Positions 24,892-34,930 of a stretch of DNA of 64,000 nt are shown here, in pieces. Every line of letters starts with the position of its first letter. The first letter of the stretch is position 1. The stretch comes from Marchantia polymorpha subsp. ruderalis. Its lineage: Eukaryota; Streptophyta; Marchantiopsida; Marchantiales; Marchantiaceae. The stretch lies in the NCBI GenBank assembly GCA_037833965.1, contig AP031356.1:766501-830500 (forward strand), written 5' to 3'. A model generated the notes under the pieces. It ran no database searches and was not told the origin of the DNA. It saw only the letters and a program-made list of their open reading frames with translations. Both the position numbers and the translations under genes were made by a program.

Positions 24892-26054
24892 ATGGGAACA
24901 TCAATTGATATGGGTGAGGTTCTTAATGCAATCATGGCGGAGATGAAGGAGTTGAGAAAAGCGATAGTAGATGGGCATACCAAACAGCAAGCCATGGAAG
25001 ATAAAATCTTCGCATTAGAGAGTGAGAAAGTAGAGAGAGAGAGAGTTGGAGAGATGGAAGTTGAACCTCAAGTTCAAGCTTCCCAAGTTCAGCCAGAACC
25101 AACTCCTATTGATGCAGCAGAGGCAAATAAGAGACGTCTTCAAGAGATTGAAGATCAAGCAAATCTTTTGCTTCGAATGGGAAAATCCTGTAAGGTGGAA
25201 GCTTACAAAGGGAGTAGAGCAATGGGAGTGTTAGAGGGATGGATTATGAGGATGAATATTCATTTATCCCATTTTCATATTTCTGATTATATTGCAGGAA
25301 TGTTCATGAGATCTTATCTTACGGATAAGGCTCTCACATGGTACACAACATGGGAGAGAATGCTTTCAAAACGAGGTGCTACCATTTCGTGGAGTGGAAT
25401 GCAGGAAGGACTTCTGCAAAATTTTCAAGCGGTGGATTCTCTTCAAACTGCAAGAATGAAGTTGTGGGATCTGAAGCAAAAAGGAGGTATTCATGAGTAC
25501 ATTGAAGAATTTCGTGATCTTCAAGTATCTATCATGAATATGAGTGGAGCTGAAGCCTTGGACGTGTTCAAACGAGGCTGAAAGATCGAATTCGAAAGGA
25601 AGTGATGGTAAGCAATCCATCTACTGTGAATGAAGCAATCGCAATTGCTCAACGAATTTCGGGTGCTTTTGGTGTCACACACGGTGAACCAGTGAGCAAT
25701 TTTAGAGATCCATCTGGTTCAACACAGATGGAGTTGGGAAACCTGCGACGTAGAGAAGGTTTTGCACCAACAAGAGTACTACCACCAAGATTTGGAGGTG
25801 AGATTAGGCGACCAGGAGTTCCAAATTTGCAAGAAGGTTATGCAAATAATGGAATGGTTCGAGGAGGAACTAGAGTTCGTGACAATCGTCAATGCTATGC
25901 ATGTGGACGAATGGGTCACATAGCCAAGTTTTGTCGAGTTCGACCGACACAACAAGGAGGACGGCCCATGCAGCGACGACCGTTCAACAATATGGAGGGG
26001 ATAGAGTACGAAGAGGTGGAGGAAGCACTTTCGGGAAACAAAGATCACCAGTAA
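24892..26054 (+). pseudogene. Chromovirus Gag with CCHC zinc knuckle
   Basis: Gag forms the particle that packages the element's RNA. The first frame (24892-25581) has a charged N-terminal helix region, then the capsid-like segment with LTWYTTWERM and MKLWDLKQKGG. A single-base loss near 25578 shifts the frame. The second part (to 26054) continues directly with RIRKEV and ends with a CCHC knuckle, [14 protein letters not shown], near 25892-25935, which binds RNA. The last codons contain the in-phase slippery sequence at 26033. The stop at 26052 lies inside the proposed pseudoknot. The region between zinc knuckle and stop overlaps the open pol frame by about 160 bp. Confidence 0.8.
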
Positions 26055-26102
26055 TCTTGCCTCGCGGCCTTACTGGTTCCACAAAGCAAAGAAAAGGCGA
26101 GG
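26033..26102 (+). promoter_or_regulatory. Probable -1 programmed ribosomal frameshift signal between gag and pol
   Basis: The heptamer GGGAAAC (26033-26039) lies in the exact phase needed in the gag frame (G GGA AAC). After a 7-nt spacer, ACCAGTAA (26047-26054) pairs perfectly with TTACTGGT (26070-26077). CCTCGC (26060-26065) inside that loop pairs with GCGAGG (26097-26102) downstream. This is the layout of an H-type pseudoknot: stem 1 of 8 bp, loop 1 of 5 nt, stem 2 of 6 bp, loop 3 of 19 nt. A -1 slip moves ribosomes from the zinc-knuckle frame into the protease frame. Confidence 0.65.
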
Positions 26103-29100
26103 TTGGAAGAAGGCAATGGTTGGGAGCTCATGGAAGGAGTAAGAAGCAAGCTCAACTCATTGTCACTAATGGTTTCATGGAAGTACACAAGGTGAGAGTT
26201 TTAATTGATCCTGGAGCAACTGAGAATTTTCTATCAATGAGTGTTGCTATGAAGTTAGGTTTGATGTTGATGAAGGACGTGAGTGAAGAAGTTGAATTGC
26301 CAAACGGGCAAACTGAAGTGATAGAAACACTACCACCGAGTGTAGAATTATCCATAGGTAGATACAAGGAGAGCATTGAATGGAGAGTAATTCGTTTAGC
26401 TCGATATGATGTCATCCTTGGAATGCCATGGATGGAACAATATAATCCGAAGGTAGATTGGAGAAGGAAAGTGATTACAAGTAGTGGATGGAAGATCTAT
26501 GGAGATAGAATTAGATCTCAGAATAGGAATTTACCCCTCTTTGTGATGGGTACAACATCCATTTCTAGAGATGATGTATGTTTCCTTGGACTTATAAGAG
26601 ATATTGGGTCCACGGACAAACCTTACATCCCGGAGTCCTTGAATGACATTTTTATGGAGTATAAAGATGTTTTTCCAGATGATCTTCCTGCAGGATTACC
26701 ACCAAAGAGTCGAGTAGATCACAAGATTGAGGTGATACCTGGAAGTACACCAACTTGCAAAGCTCCATATCGTTTGGCTCCAAACGAATTGGAAGAATGC
26801 AAAGCTCAAGTGGAGGAGATGTTGAGCAAGGGATTCATTCAACCAAGTGTTTCACCTTATGGAGCTCCAGTACTCTTTGTGAAAAAGAATGATGGATCCA
26901 TGAGACTATGTATCGATTATCGCGGGTTGAATCAGCAAACGGTGAAAAACAAATATCCATTACCTCGTATGGATGATTTGTTTGATCAACTTCAAGGAGC
27001 GAAGTACTTCACCAAGCTAGATTTGAGAAGCGGCTAGAATCAAATTCGAATTGCAGATGAAGATGTTCACAAGACAGCTTTTCGTACTAGGTATGGACAC
27101 TTTGAGTATCTGGTGATGCCTTTTGGTCTCACTAATGCACCAGCTACATTCATGGGATTGATGAACGATATCTTTCGCCCTTATCTAGATAAATCTGTCA
27201 TTGTTTTTCTAGATGATATATTGGTGTATAGCAAAACTTTGAGTGATCATAGAAGTCATTTACGAGAGGTACTTCGAGTTTTAAGAGACAATCAATTGTA
27301 TGTCAAAGCTTCAAAATGTGAATTTGGCAAGTCAGAAGTAGATTACTTGGGTCATAGAGTTACAGCTACAGGAATCCAAGTGATGAGTGAGAAGATAGAT
27401 GCCATTCAGAAATGGATAGCACCTGAGGATCAAACTCAATTGAAGAGTTTTCTAGGGCTCACTGGATTCTATCGTAGATTTGTGAAAGGTTTTGCTCGAC
27501 TAGCTCAGACCTTGACTTCCATGTTAGGGAAAGGTCAAAAGTGGAGATGGGGAACAACTCAAGAGTTAGCTTTTCAAGCATTGAAAGATGCTTTGTTACA
27601 CACACCTATTCTCAAGTGGTATGATCCTAACCGTTCTATCAAGTTGGCCACTGACGCATCAGGTACAACAGTAGGTGGCATACTTCAACAAAAATGGAAG
27701 GATGGATGGCATCCAGTTGCTTTCTATTCTCGAAAGTTGGTGGCGGCGGAACAAAATTATCACACGACAGAACGGGAGGAGTTAGCCATCGTGTTGGCAA
27801 CCAAACATTGGAAGCATTACTTGGTGATAAGGAGTTTGTGGTGGAGACTGATCATAAACCCTTGGTTTATTTGGAAACTCAGAAGGATCTGTCCAAACGA
27901 CAAATTCGATGGGCAGAGTGACGTCAACGCTTCAACATGAAGATTGTGTACGTGGAGGGAAAAAAACAACTTGCAGATGCTCTCACACGCATGCCTTGTT
28001 TGAATCATGTTGCAGAAGTGAAAATTTAGGCGGATTGGTGGAGCAAGATGTCACAAGCCACAAAGGAGGATGAAGAGATTACTCGGGCACTACAAACTGG
28101 AAAGGCAGAGAAATCTCGAGGTTTGACGTTTTACAATCAGCGTATATGGATTCCACAAGATCACGATTTGCGCACAATGATTTTGGCTGAAAGTCATGAT
28201 ACAGCCATTGCAGGTCATGTGGGAGTGGAGAAAACCGTGGAGAGTATACAACGAGTGTACTATTGGCCCAAAATACGTGAGGATGTGGAGTCTTATGTTC
28301 GAAGTTGTGTTGCTTGTCAACAAAACAAGGCAAGTAATAAAAAACCAGCGGGTTTATTACAGCCTCTTCCTATTCCTGAATAGCGGTGGGAACATGTCAC
28401 CATGGATCTTGTATGTGAGTTACCAAGGACTTCGTTAGGACATGATTCAGTGGTGGTTTTTGTGGACAAGTTGAGCAAGATGATTCATATCAGGCAAACC
28501 ACAAAAACAGTAACAGCTCCACAACTAGCTCAATTGTATCTAGATGCAGTTTTTGTGAATCATGGCTTAAGCAAAGTGTTAATCACGGATAGAGGTACTC
28601 ACTTCACTAGTTTATTTTGGAAAACTTTGTTTCGTTTTTTCAAAACAAAACTAGCAATGTCAACGGCCTATCACCCTCAAACTGATGGACAAACTGAGAG
28701 GGCAAATAGAACCATAGAGGATATGCTACGGGCATTCACATTAGAAGAGCAAGAAGAGTGGGACAACCTTTTTCCACTTGTGGAATTTGCTTATAACAAT
28801 TTTGTTAATGCATCCACAAAAGTGTCTCCATTTTTTCTTATGTATGGAGCTCATCCTATAACTCCTTCAAGTTTGATGAGACTTCCCAAAGGAGAGGAGT
28901 TTTCGACCAAAGTTGCAGCAGTCAACGAATTCGTGGAGCATATTCACCGAGGACTACATCAGGCCAAGGAGAAGTTGGTGATAGCTCAAAATCGGCAAAA
29001 GCAGCATGCCGATGCTCATCGTAGAGAAGTGATTTTTGAGGTTGGAGATCATGTTTGGTTATCTACAACGAATTTGTCTCTTGTAGGAACACCAAAGTTA

Positions 29101-29484
29101 AACCCTAGGTTCATTGGTCCATTTTTGGTTTTGAAGCGTGTTGGTGAAGTGTCATACAAGTTGGAACTTCCGTCACATATGAAAATACATCCAGTATTTC
29201 ATGTGTCACGATTGCGAAAACATGTACCACGACCAAAACAATTCACCAACCAACCAGCACCACCTCCTCTTCCAACCTTGATAGCAGATCATGAGGAGTT
29301 TGAGGTAGAAAAGATACTCAAGAAACGTATTCGAAGTCATAAATATCCCAAAGTAGAGTATTTGATTCAATGGAAAGGCTATCCATCGTATGAATCAACT
29401 TGGGAACCAGCTAAAAATTTAGCAAATGCACCTTTGATAGTTCAGGAGTTTGGACGTATGTGCAACGAGGACGTTGCATCTTAA
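26040..29484 (+). pseudogene. Chromovirus Pol: protease, RT, RNase H, integrase, chromodomain
   Basis: The aspartic protease motif DPGATENF is near 26207. The reverse transcriptase spans about 26660-27250, with [16 protein letters not shown] (first catalytic Asp) and FLDDILVYS (catalytic pair). RNase H follows ([12 protein letters not shown] near 27650, then a TDHKPL block). The integrase zinc domain (GHVGVEKTV, CVACQQNK) ends near 28330. The catalytic core carries Asp in MDLV, Asp in ITDRGTHFTS and Glu in TDGQTERANR. A chromodomain (VEYLIQWKGYPSYESTWEP) ends the frame near 29430. Stops at 27035, 27919, 28027 and 28381 and a frameshift near 27825 inactivate it. All catalytic residues are still readable, so decay is recent on the protein scale. 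The adjoining polypurine tract marks the pol end. Confidence 0.88.
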
Positions 29485-29498
29485 AAGGAGGGAGATTT
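29483..29498 (+). promoter_or_regulatory. Polypurine tract of the chromovirus
   Basis: A purine-rich run, AAAAGGAGGGAGATT, directly precedes the TGTAAC start of the right LTR. Such tracts prime plus-strand DNA synthesis in LTR elements. Confidence 0.8.
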
Positions 29499-29917
29499 GT
29501 AACCATCTTTAGTTAGTTAGAACTAAAGTAGAGGTTACTCTGAATATTGATGTAGATACTTTAGTGTGCACTAGTCATAGCTGCCACGTCAGCGATCCGC
29601 GCACTTGGTAGGTACATAGTGGATGTGTTAGTTGACAGTGCCACGTCAGCAATCCGTGTGCTTGTAGGTAAGGATTGAATGTGTTAGTTAGTGTGTTAGT
29701 TGGGTGCGCCACGTCAGCGATCCCTGTGCTTGTTAGGGTTATCCGCCACGTCATCCATCCACTAGGAGTGAGATGGATGGTGGGGATTAGATCTTATCAC
29801 CTTGTACTTGTTGGTGAGAGCTATATAAGGGAGTGTAGAACCATTGTTGGTATCTTTCATCTTCAGAGTTTACGTTTCTATCTTCGAGTGAACTTCTCTC
29901 TAAACCCTAGTGTTACA
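29499..29917 (+). repeat. Right LTR of the chromovirus (419 bp) with promoter
   Basis: The LTR starts TGTAACC and ends TTACA, fitting the TG...CA rule. It carries a TATA box (CTATATAAGG, 29821-29830). Four GCCACGTCA cores sit upstream at 29583, 29640, 29708 and 29745. CCACGTCA is the reverse of TGACGTGG, a site that plant bZIP factors bind. The first half is shared with the truncated left LTR. Confidence 0.9.
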
Positions 29918-29998
29918 ACGTTGTTCGGTGCGGCTGCAAGAGTTGCAGAAGTGCCATCGCTACGTTTCTGCGGAAGCGATCCTTGTAGTCACGGGTCC
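29918..29998. repeat. Right copy of the 81-87 bp duplication flanking the chromovirus
   Basis: This begins with the base after the LTR end (ACGTTGTTCGGTGCGG) and matches 23991-24071 with about two substitutions. It is coding DNA of element copy B on the minus strand. Confidence 0.75.
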
Positions 29999-30611
29999 TG
30001 TACCCGTTCTTGTTGGACTTCTCTCTCTTGAACAAGTCCACGAAGGAGACGTCTTCCGCCTTCGTCACCTTGACGCTCTCACTATCAAATAAAAGGAACC
30101 CGTCCTCGCCTGCACATCTCCCCAGCGCTTGTCCCCAATCTTGAACAGTCCAACGATCTACGTGCAGTCGGAATCCGCGCGTAGGTTGGTGTCTCTCCCT
30201 TTGCCATTCGCGCACCATGTCCTGGCACACGTAATTCCATCCCCACAGCAGGAAATCGAGTTTTACTACAAACAGTCGGTACTGAAAAGCACGCAACCCA
30301 ATCTGCGGAAGCTTGAGCGGAATCATCCGCAGCTGAGTGGACTTCGACATCGCGTTCTTGAAATTTGATTTCGTGAACCTTCCACCGCTACCTTCAAGCT
30401 TCTTGCTCACAACTTCTATTCTCCTGCAAACTCTAATCTCTCTCGATTCCAACTGTCGCGCACTCAATTCTCCCTCTGTCACCGTGTGAGTCTCTGCAAG
30501 TTGGTGTATGGAATTTCTTTCGGCTAGAAGGTGGACGCGCGCAGCTCGCACAAGAAGTTGAAATCGCAAATTCAAGAATGAAGTGTCCGTTCTCCGCTCG
30601 CAGGATGTCAT
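29918..30611 (-). pseudogene. Coiled-coil element ORF, copy B, N-terminal part
   Basis: Read right to left, an ATG at 30611 opens the frame. A second ATG at 30350 (MSKSTQLRM) aligns with the start of copy A and may be the family start. The domain that follows keeps the copy A landmarks: LDFLLWGWNYVC (copy A has LEFLLWNWNCVS), VDRWTVQDW (copy A LWTVEHW), a DSESVKVTKAEDVSF block and TRDYKDRFRR (copy A VDYKDPKRR). The frame ends where the chromovirus begins, and the rest of the ORF lies at 21781-24071. The N-terminal frame is open, so copy B was probably intact when the chromovirus landed, apart from the stops in its C-terminal part. Confidence 0.55.
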
Positions 30612-30619
30612 GGTCAGCA

Positions 30620-31765
30620 CTTGGTCGTGAGTGTCGACTCACTTGATGGCTGCGCCGGCTTGGAGGTGTAACGGCCCTCCTCTCGCACGCGCGGCTTCAT
30701 GCTCCGCCGTCGCGCGCACTCGCACGCTCGAAATTTCAATTTGAGCTCCGCCATCGTACTTCGCCGTGGCCATGATCGCGCAGCGCCGAAGGCGTGTTTC
30801 TCGCCGACGCGCTACTCGCATTCGCACTCCCACTCGCATCGATCCCGCACCGCCGAAGGCGTTCCTCCGCACGCTCCGCCGAAGACGGATTTCCCGGCGG
30901 ACTTCCCGACGGCTCCGAACTCCATCCGCATGTGCGTAGGCGCTGACCGCCAGCGCCGAAGATGTCCGTCGGCGTAGGTGCATCGCCGTAGGCGATGACC
31001 GCGGTCAAAGGGTTTCGTCCCGTCTGTCAATCTCTCTCGTCTCTTCGCAGTCGCTCTCGTCTCCGGGGTCCCGTCCTGCCGAGGGCACACCTGTCCGTTC
31101 TGCCGTAGGCGTTGAGCCAAAGGCGGACCGTACGGGTTCGCTACCCCGTAGGTACTTACCTAATCTTGATGCGCTGGCGCCGTAGGCGCCGTACGAGCTT
31201 CACCCCGGAGGGCGAACTTCTAGGGCCGAAGGTGAATATTCCGCCGATGGCGAAGTGCCTACACGCAGGCGAATTTCTTTCGCCGAAGGCGGATTTCCGG
31301 CGGACTTCCCGCCGACGACGAACTCCTTCCGCCTATGCGTAGGCGTTCGTCTCCGCATCTTCCGTTAGTCACAACTCCTTGAGTCCTTATCCGTTCCAGG
31401 CGTTCTAGGGCTCGTTAGAACGAGCGCGTCAAGCTCTTTCCAACAAGGCCCTGAGCAAGTCAAGGAGTTGTGAATTGCATAAGCTCTGAGGGATTCCCCT
31501 AGCGCCAAAGGTGTACCACCGAAGGCGGATTATGCGCCTTGCGCCGAAGGAGAACTCCTTCAGAATCGATCGTTCAGGTCGGGCGCCTGTTCCGGACATT
31601 GCGCCCAACTTCTGGATTCTACGAGATCATGCGAGATCCGCGATTATCCATTTTCACTCTATTTAAATGTACCGATCACCATTTACACGGCTGCTGCGGT
31701 ACTGTTTTCCAAAATTGTTTTAAATTCCGCACAAAAGCAAAAAGTGGGTTACCACACACGTCGAC
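30620..31765 (-). repeat. Proximal 5' module of element copy B
   Basis: On the minus strand this runs from GGTAACCCAC (31744-31753 region) to the start of the copy B ORF. It has the same landmark series as the distal module: GTAACCCACTTTT, a TTTGGAAAACAGTACCGC block, an AGGGAT(T/C)-containing block, and GGCCGTTACA near 30669. It is GC-rich and packed with the GCCGAAGGC palindrome and variants. It probably includes the promoter and 5' leader of copy B. Confidence 0.55.
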
Positions 31766-32800
31766 AGTCTGCGCGAATTCTCCGCACTCTGTCCCCAATC
31801 TTCTTGCGCACACTGAGCTGCTGCACACTCTCCTGCAACAGATCTCCAATTCCCTGCTGCAAGGTCTACGCTCGAGCGAAATCAAAATCAAAATTGCAAG
31901 AATGAGACGTTTGCCTTCGGCGATCAAGATTTCACCGTTCGACACTTGGAAGTGGGGGTCGACCCACTTGATTGCAACGCCGGCGTGGAGATGTAACGGC
32001 CTCCTTCGCACGCGTGACTTCACGCTCCGCCGTTGTGCGAACTTCCACGACTGAAAATTGAATTTGATTCTACCGTCATCCGTCAACTTAGCCTTGCTCG
32101 CGCATCGCCAAAGGCGTGGCGGCAAAGGACTTTGTCCCTGGCCGGTTGCCGATTTACTCTAAGTGTATCGCCGAAGTCGTACGGCCGAAGGCGTCTGTCT
32201 TCCGCCGAAGGCATAGCGCCAAATGCATTGACCGAAGTCAATGCGATTTGTCATTTTTGATGTTCTTTCTTGTCTTGCAGAAGGCGCTCTTGCCACAAGT
32301 GCTCCTTTTTGCCAAAGGCGTTGACCTAATATCAATGCGCTGGCGCCAAAGGCGTTCAGGCGAAGGAGTACACCGCCATAGTCGTATCGCCGAAGGAACT
32401 CTTCTGCCGAAGGCACTCCATATCAATAACTTCCGACACTCATAACTCAGTGATCCCTCATTTGTTCTAAGATTTCTTGGTCTTATTGAAACAAGCGTGT
32501 TGAGCTCTTCTTAACAAGACCCTAACCAAGTCAAGGCATTACGAATTGAGAAAGTTATGAGGGATTCACTCTTCCACCAAAGGCGTACTGCCGAAGGCGT
32601 CTACACCCGAAGTCGTATCGCCGAAGGCGAGTGACTGGCGACAAATTCGCTTTCCGTTTACAAAGGTGCAGATGTCCCAGGCTTCGTACGTCCTCACCAA
32701 AAGCTCTTCTGCATGAGCCTCAGCCGAAGGCGCTTTCTCCTGCTTGCGCCGAAGACCCCTTAACAAGAAAGCTTTTGCCGAAGGCGCAAGAGGCGCTCCC
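30780..32800. repeat. GCCGAAGGC palindrome field, part 2 (upstream of copy B)
   Basis: I count about ten exact GCCGAAGGC units and more than twenty one-mismatch variants (GCCGTAGGC, GCCAAAGGC, GCCGAAGTC, GCCGAAGAC) at irregular spacing. Unlike part 1 they are not in a long ORF. Both strands read as potential 3-5 bp hairpins around a three-base loop. Confidence 0.75.
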
Positions 32801-33005
32801 CTTCAGTAGGAACCATCCGTTCGGGCCATGGCGCCTGTCCCCGACATTGCGCCCAACTCAATGATTCTCCCGGATTCTCCGTGACCCGCGATCATCCATT
32901 TTTACTCTATTTTAGTGTACCAATTACTATTTACAGTTGCTGCAGCGGTACTGTTTTCCAAAAATTTTAAATTCCGCGCAAAAACCAAAAGTGGGTTACC
33001 ACAAG
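31766..33005 (-). repeat. Distal 5' module of element copy B, truncated and tandem
   Basis: This second, diverged instance of the module lies directly upstream. Matching landmarks are offset by about 1.25-1.33 kb: GTGGGTTACC at 32991 versus 31744, and TAACGGCC at 31994 versus 30669. It ends in a short leader/N-terminal segment and then gives way to the proximal module. The arrangement mirrors that upstream of copy A (18270-19237). Confidence 0.55.
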
Positions 33006-33026
33006 ATAGTAGGAATTTGGCAATCA

Positions 33027-34606
33027 AGAACTCGAGCTAGGCCAAAGAAGATGGCGAGTCGCGGGTTGGTGGTGACCGAATCTTCAAATAGCAGTGTGGA
33101 GAAGACAATCGTGGCAGCCATTGCGACAGCCAGAAACACTTTTACCTTTGCCTGCCAACACAACAAGTGGCGGCAGGAGGACCTTCGGCGCTATTAGTTG
33201 AAGTTCCAACAGATGTAGCAGTGGAACCTTCGGAGGAGAGAACAGAGACAACTAGTCCGAGTTTTCTGTCTGTGGAGCAGACGCGGTCTATGAGGAGTGA
33301 AGACCTCAGCCGAAGGTTAGTGAAGGAGCTCATGTTGAGTGAGGCAATTTTGGAGCAGATCATTGCAAAGGTTGGTGGGACGATAGAGGACATCCTGGAG
33401 GTTCCAGAGCCACCACCATCTGAGGAGGAAGTAAGATCCGAGGTTGCGATGAAGACTTCGGAGGAAGTGCCGAAGGCGTTGGAGATTGCTTTCCCTGATT
33501 ACTTGTAGGATAGCGTAGTACATTTATTGAAGTATTTAGACACAAAGTGTGAAAAGTATACTATGAGGAGGGAGTCAGGATCTTATGTTGAGCTGATCAG
33601 GAATAGAACGAAGCTCAAGAGAGCTGTGGCAGTGAAGAGAAAGTGGGATTCTGCAACTGCGATGGCGAAGGAGCGAGCTGCAAGCTTGGCAGCCGAGTGC
33701 GCAACGGAGAAGGCAACATTACAGGAACAAGAAAACCGATTTCATGCAAAGGAGATGGAGTGCGAAGTGCTGCGATCGAACTTAGTGAAGGAGTCTGATC
33801 ATTGTGCAGAGTTAGAGCAGGTCTGTAGCAGTCTTCGTACCACTAATGAGAATGCACAGAAGTTGACTGTGGACTTATGCAGAAGATTGGAGAAGTCCAA
33901 GGAAAGCGTACGAGGCGACAGTGAAACGTGCGGAGAGACTGATTACAACCGCAGGAAAACGAAAGTAGATGCATGCCGACGAGTTAGCTAAGGCAGAAGA
34001 ACAAAGAGCCGAAGAAGCAAAGATCGCCGAAGATCTTCGGGTACAGATTGCTGCGGCGAAGAAGAGAGAAGAAGAACTTTGCAGTAAGGTTGCAGAGCTT
34101 GCGAATGATCGTGACAAGGAATTCAAGCGCGCGGAGGAGCTTACGACAAGTCTGGCGAAGGAATTCTGGAAGCACGAAGGAGAATTGACGGATTGGGCCA
34201 AGAACTTGGCGGATTGCGAGTCGGCAAGATCTTCGGAGGTCGAATGTAGATTAAAGGTTGAATTGGAACGGCGACGGTTACATGATCGGTTGGGGAAGGC
34301 CGCCATGAGATTGGAAGAGTCGCAGAGGAGAATGGAACAGACAGAGACGGCATACCGCTAGTTGCGGGACGATACGACCGACGAATTGAGATTGCGATTT
34401 GAGAAGTGCCTGCGGGGGTTCGCTTTGTGGGGATTGCAATCTGTTAAGTGGTTGAAGCTAGATTCGCTGGAGCGGTGTTTGATGAGTGCGAAGACCAGTG
34501 GATCCGTATGGCACAAGCAAATAGTAGAGTTAGTTAATTCTTTTTTCTCAAGGATTGGTAGATGCACGAGAGAATGTAGAGTTAGAGATACTAAACGTTT
34601 TGCGTA
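33027..34606 (+). pseudogene. Coiled-coil element ORF, copy C, 5'-truncated
   Basis: Similarity to copy A begins in its middle region (ARPKKMASRG; copy A has ARPKKRAKRR) and runs to the end of the coiled coil. It includes LSEAILEQIIAKVGGT, LLKYLDTKCEKY and the IRNRTKLKRA block shared almost word for word with copy A. The N-terminal domain is missing, and the break lies next to the distal module of copy B. Damage consists of a frameshift near 33.17 kb, a TAG at 33506-33508, a one-base insertion near 33910 with a nearby stop, and a TAG at 34359-34361. Two of the TAG codons stand where Gln is expected. The C-terminal end (to 34606) supplies the part that copy A lacks. Confidence 0.6.
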
Positions 34607-34930
34607 GGTTAGGAGCAGAAGAGTAAGCTTAGACGACGCTTTAATCGCTACGTCGGATGACACCGCACCTGAAGTAGTTCACCTTAGGCGGTTGAGATTC
34701 CTATGCCACCACTGTGAATAAAGAGGTTTAAGACTCTTTCCTTGGAGGCTTTTCTGTCAATTGGCTTGTTTCGACTGTAACCTGTATTCACTGTGTGTTT
34801 GTGTGCTGGTGTGTGATCCTCCCATTGAGCACAATGTGCTCATGTTTGTCGAAGCTACCGCATCGGGAGTTGTGAGTGTCCGGCCTTAATGTTTTGAGTA
34901 GTCGGGGGCTTTTCGGGATTTAAGCAAATT
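34607..34930 (+). other. Likely 3' trailer of element copy C
   Basis: This moderately GC-rich sequence follows the end of the copy C frame. An AATAAA hexamer at 34717-34722 could serve as a polyadenylation signal. The element's 3' boundary is not evident. Confidence 0.4.

Larger units (their letters stand above)
24072..29917 (+). mobile_element. Ty3/gypsy chromovirus, decayed, inserted in element copy B
   Basis: The element has a truncated left LTR (24072-24293), an extra upstream ORF (24443-24874), gag (24892-26054), pol (protease, reverse transcriptase, RNase H, integrase, chromodomain; 26033-29484), a polypurine tract and a full 419-bp right LTR. The pol order and the C-terminal chromodomain place it among chromoviruses, which are Ty3/gypsy elements that target chromatin. 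It is inactive. Two single-base deletions (near 25578 and 27825) and in-frame stops at 27035, 27919, 28027 and 28381 break it. No primer-binding site was found, because the left LTR loses its 3' half. Gag and pol are in different frames joined by a probable -1 frameshift site. The flanks carry an 81-87 bp duplication in place of the usual 4-6 bp. Confidence 0.9.

Noticed and set aside
25560..25610. A second -1 frameshift site inside gag
   Set aside because: The frame change near 25578 falls inside a conserved Gag segment with no slippery heptamer. A single-base loss explains it, so it is decay, not programmed.
22820..32800. CRISPR-like array formed by GCCGAAGGC units
   Set aside because: Spacing is irregular, units are only 9 bp, part lies in an ORF, and the DNA is clearly plant nuclear.
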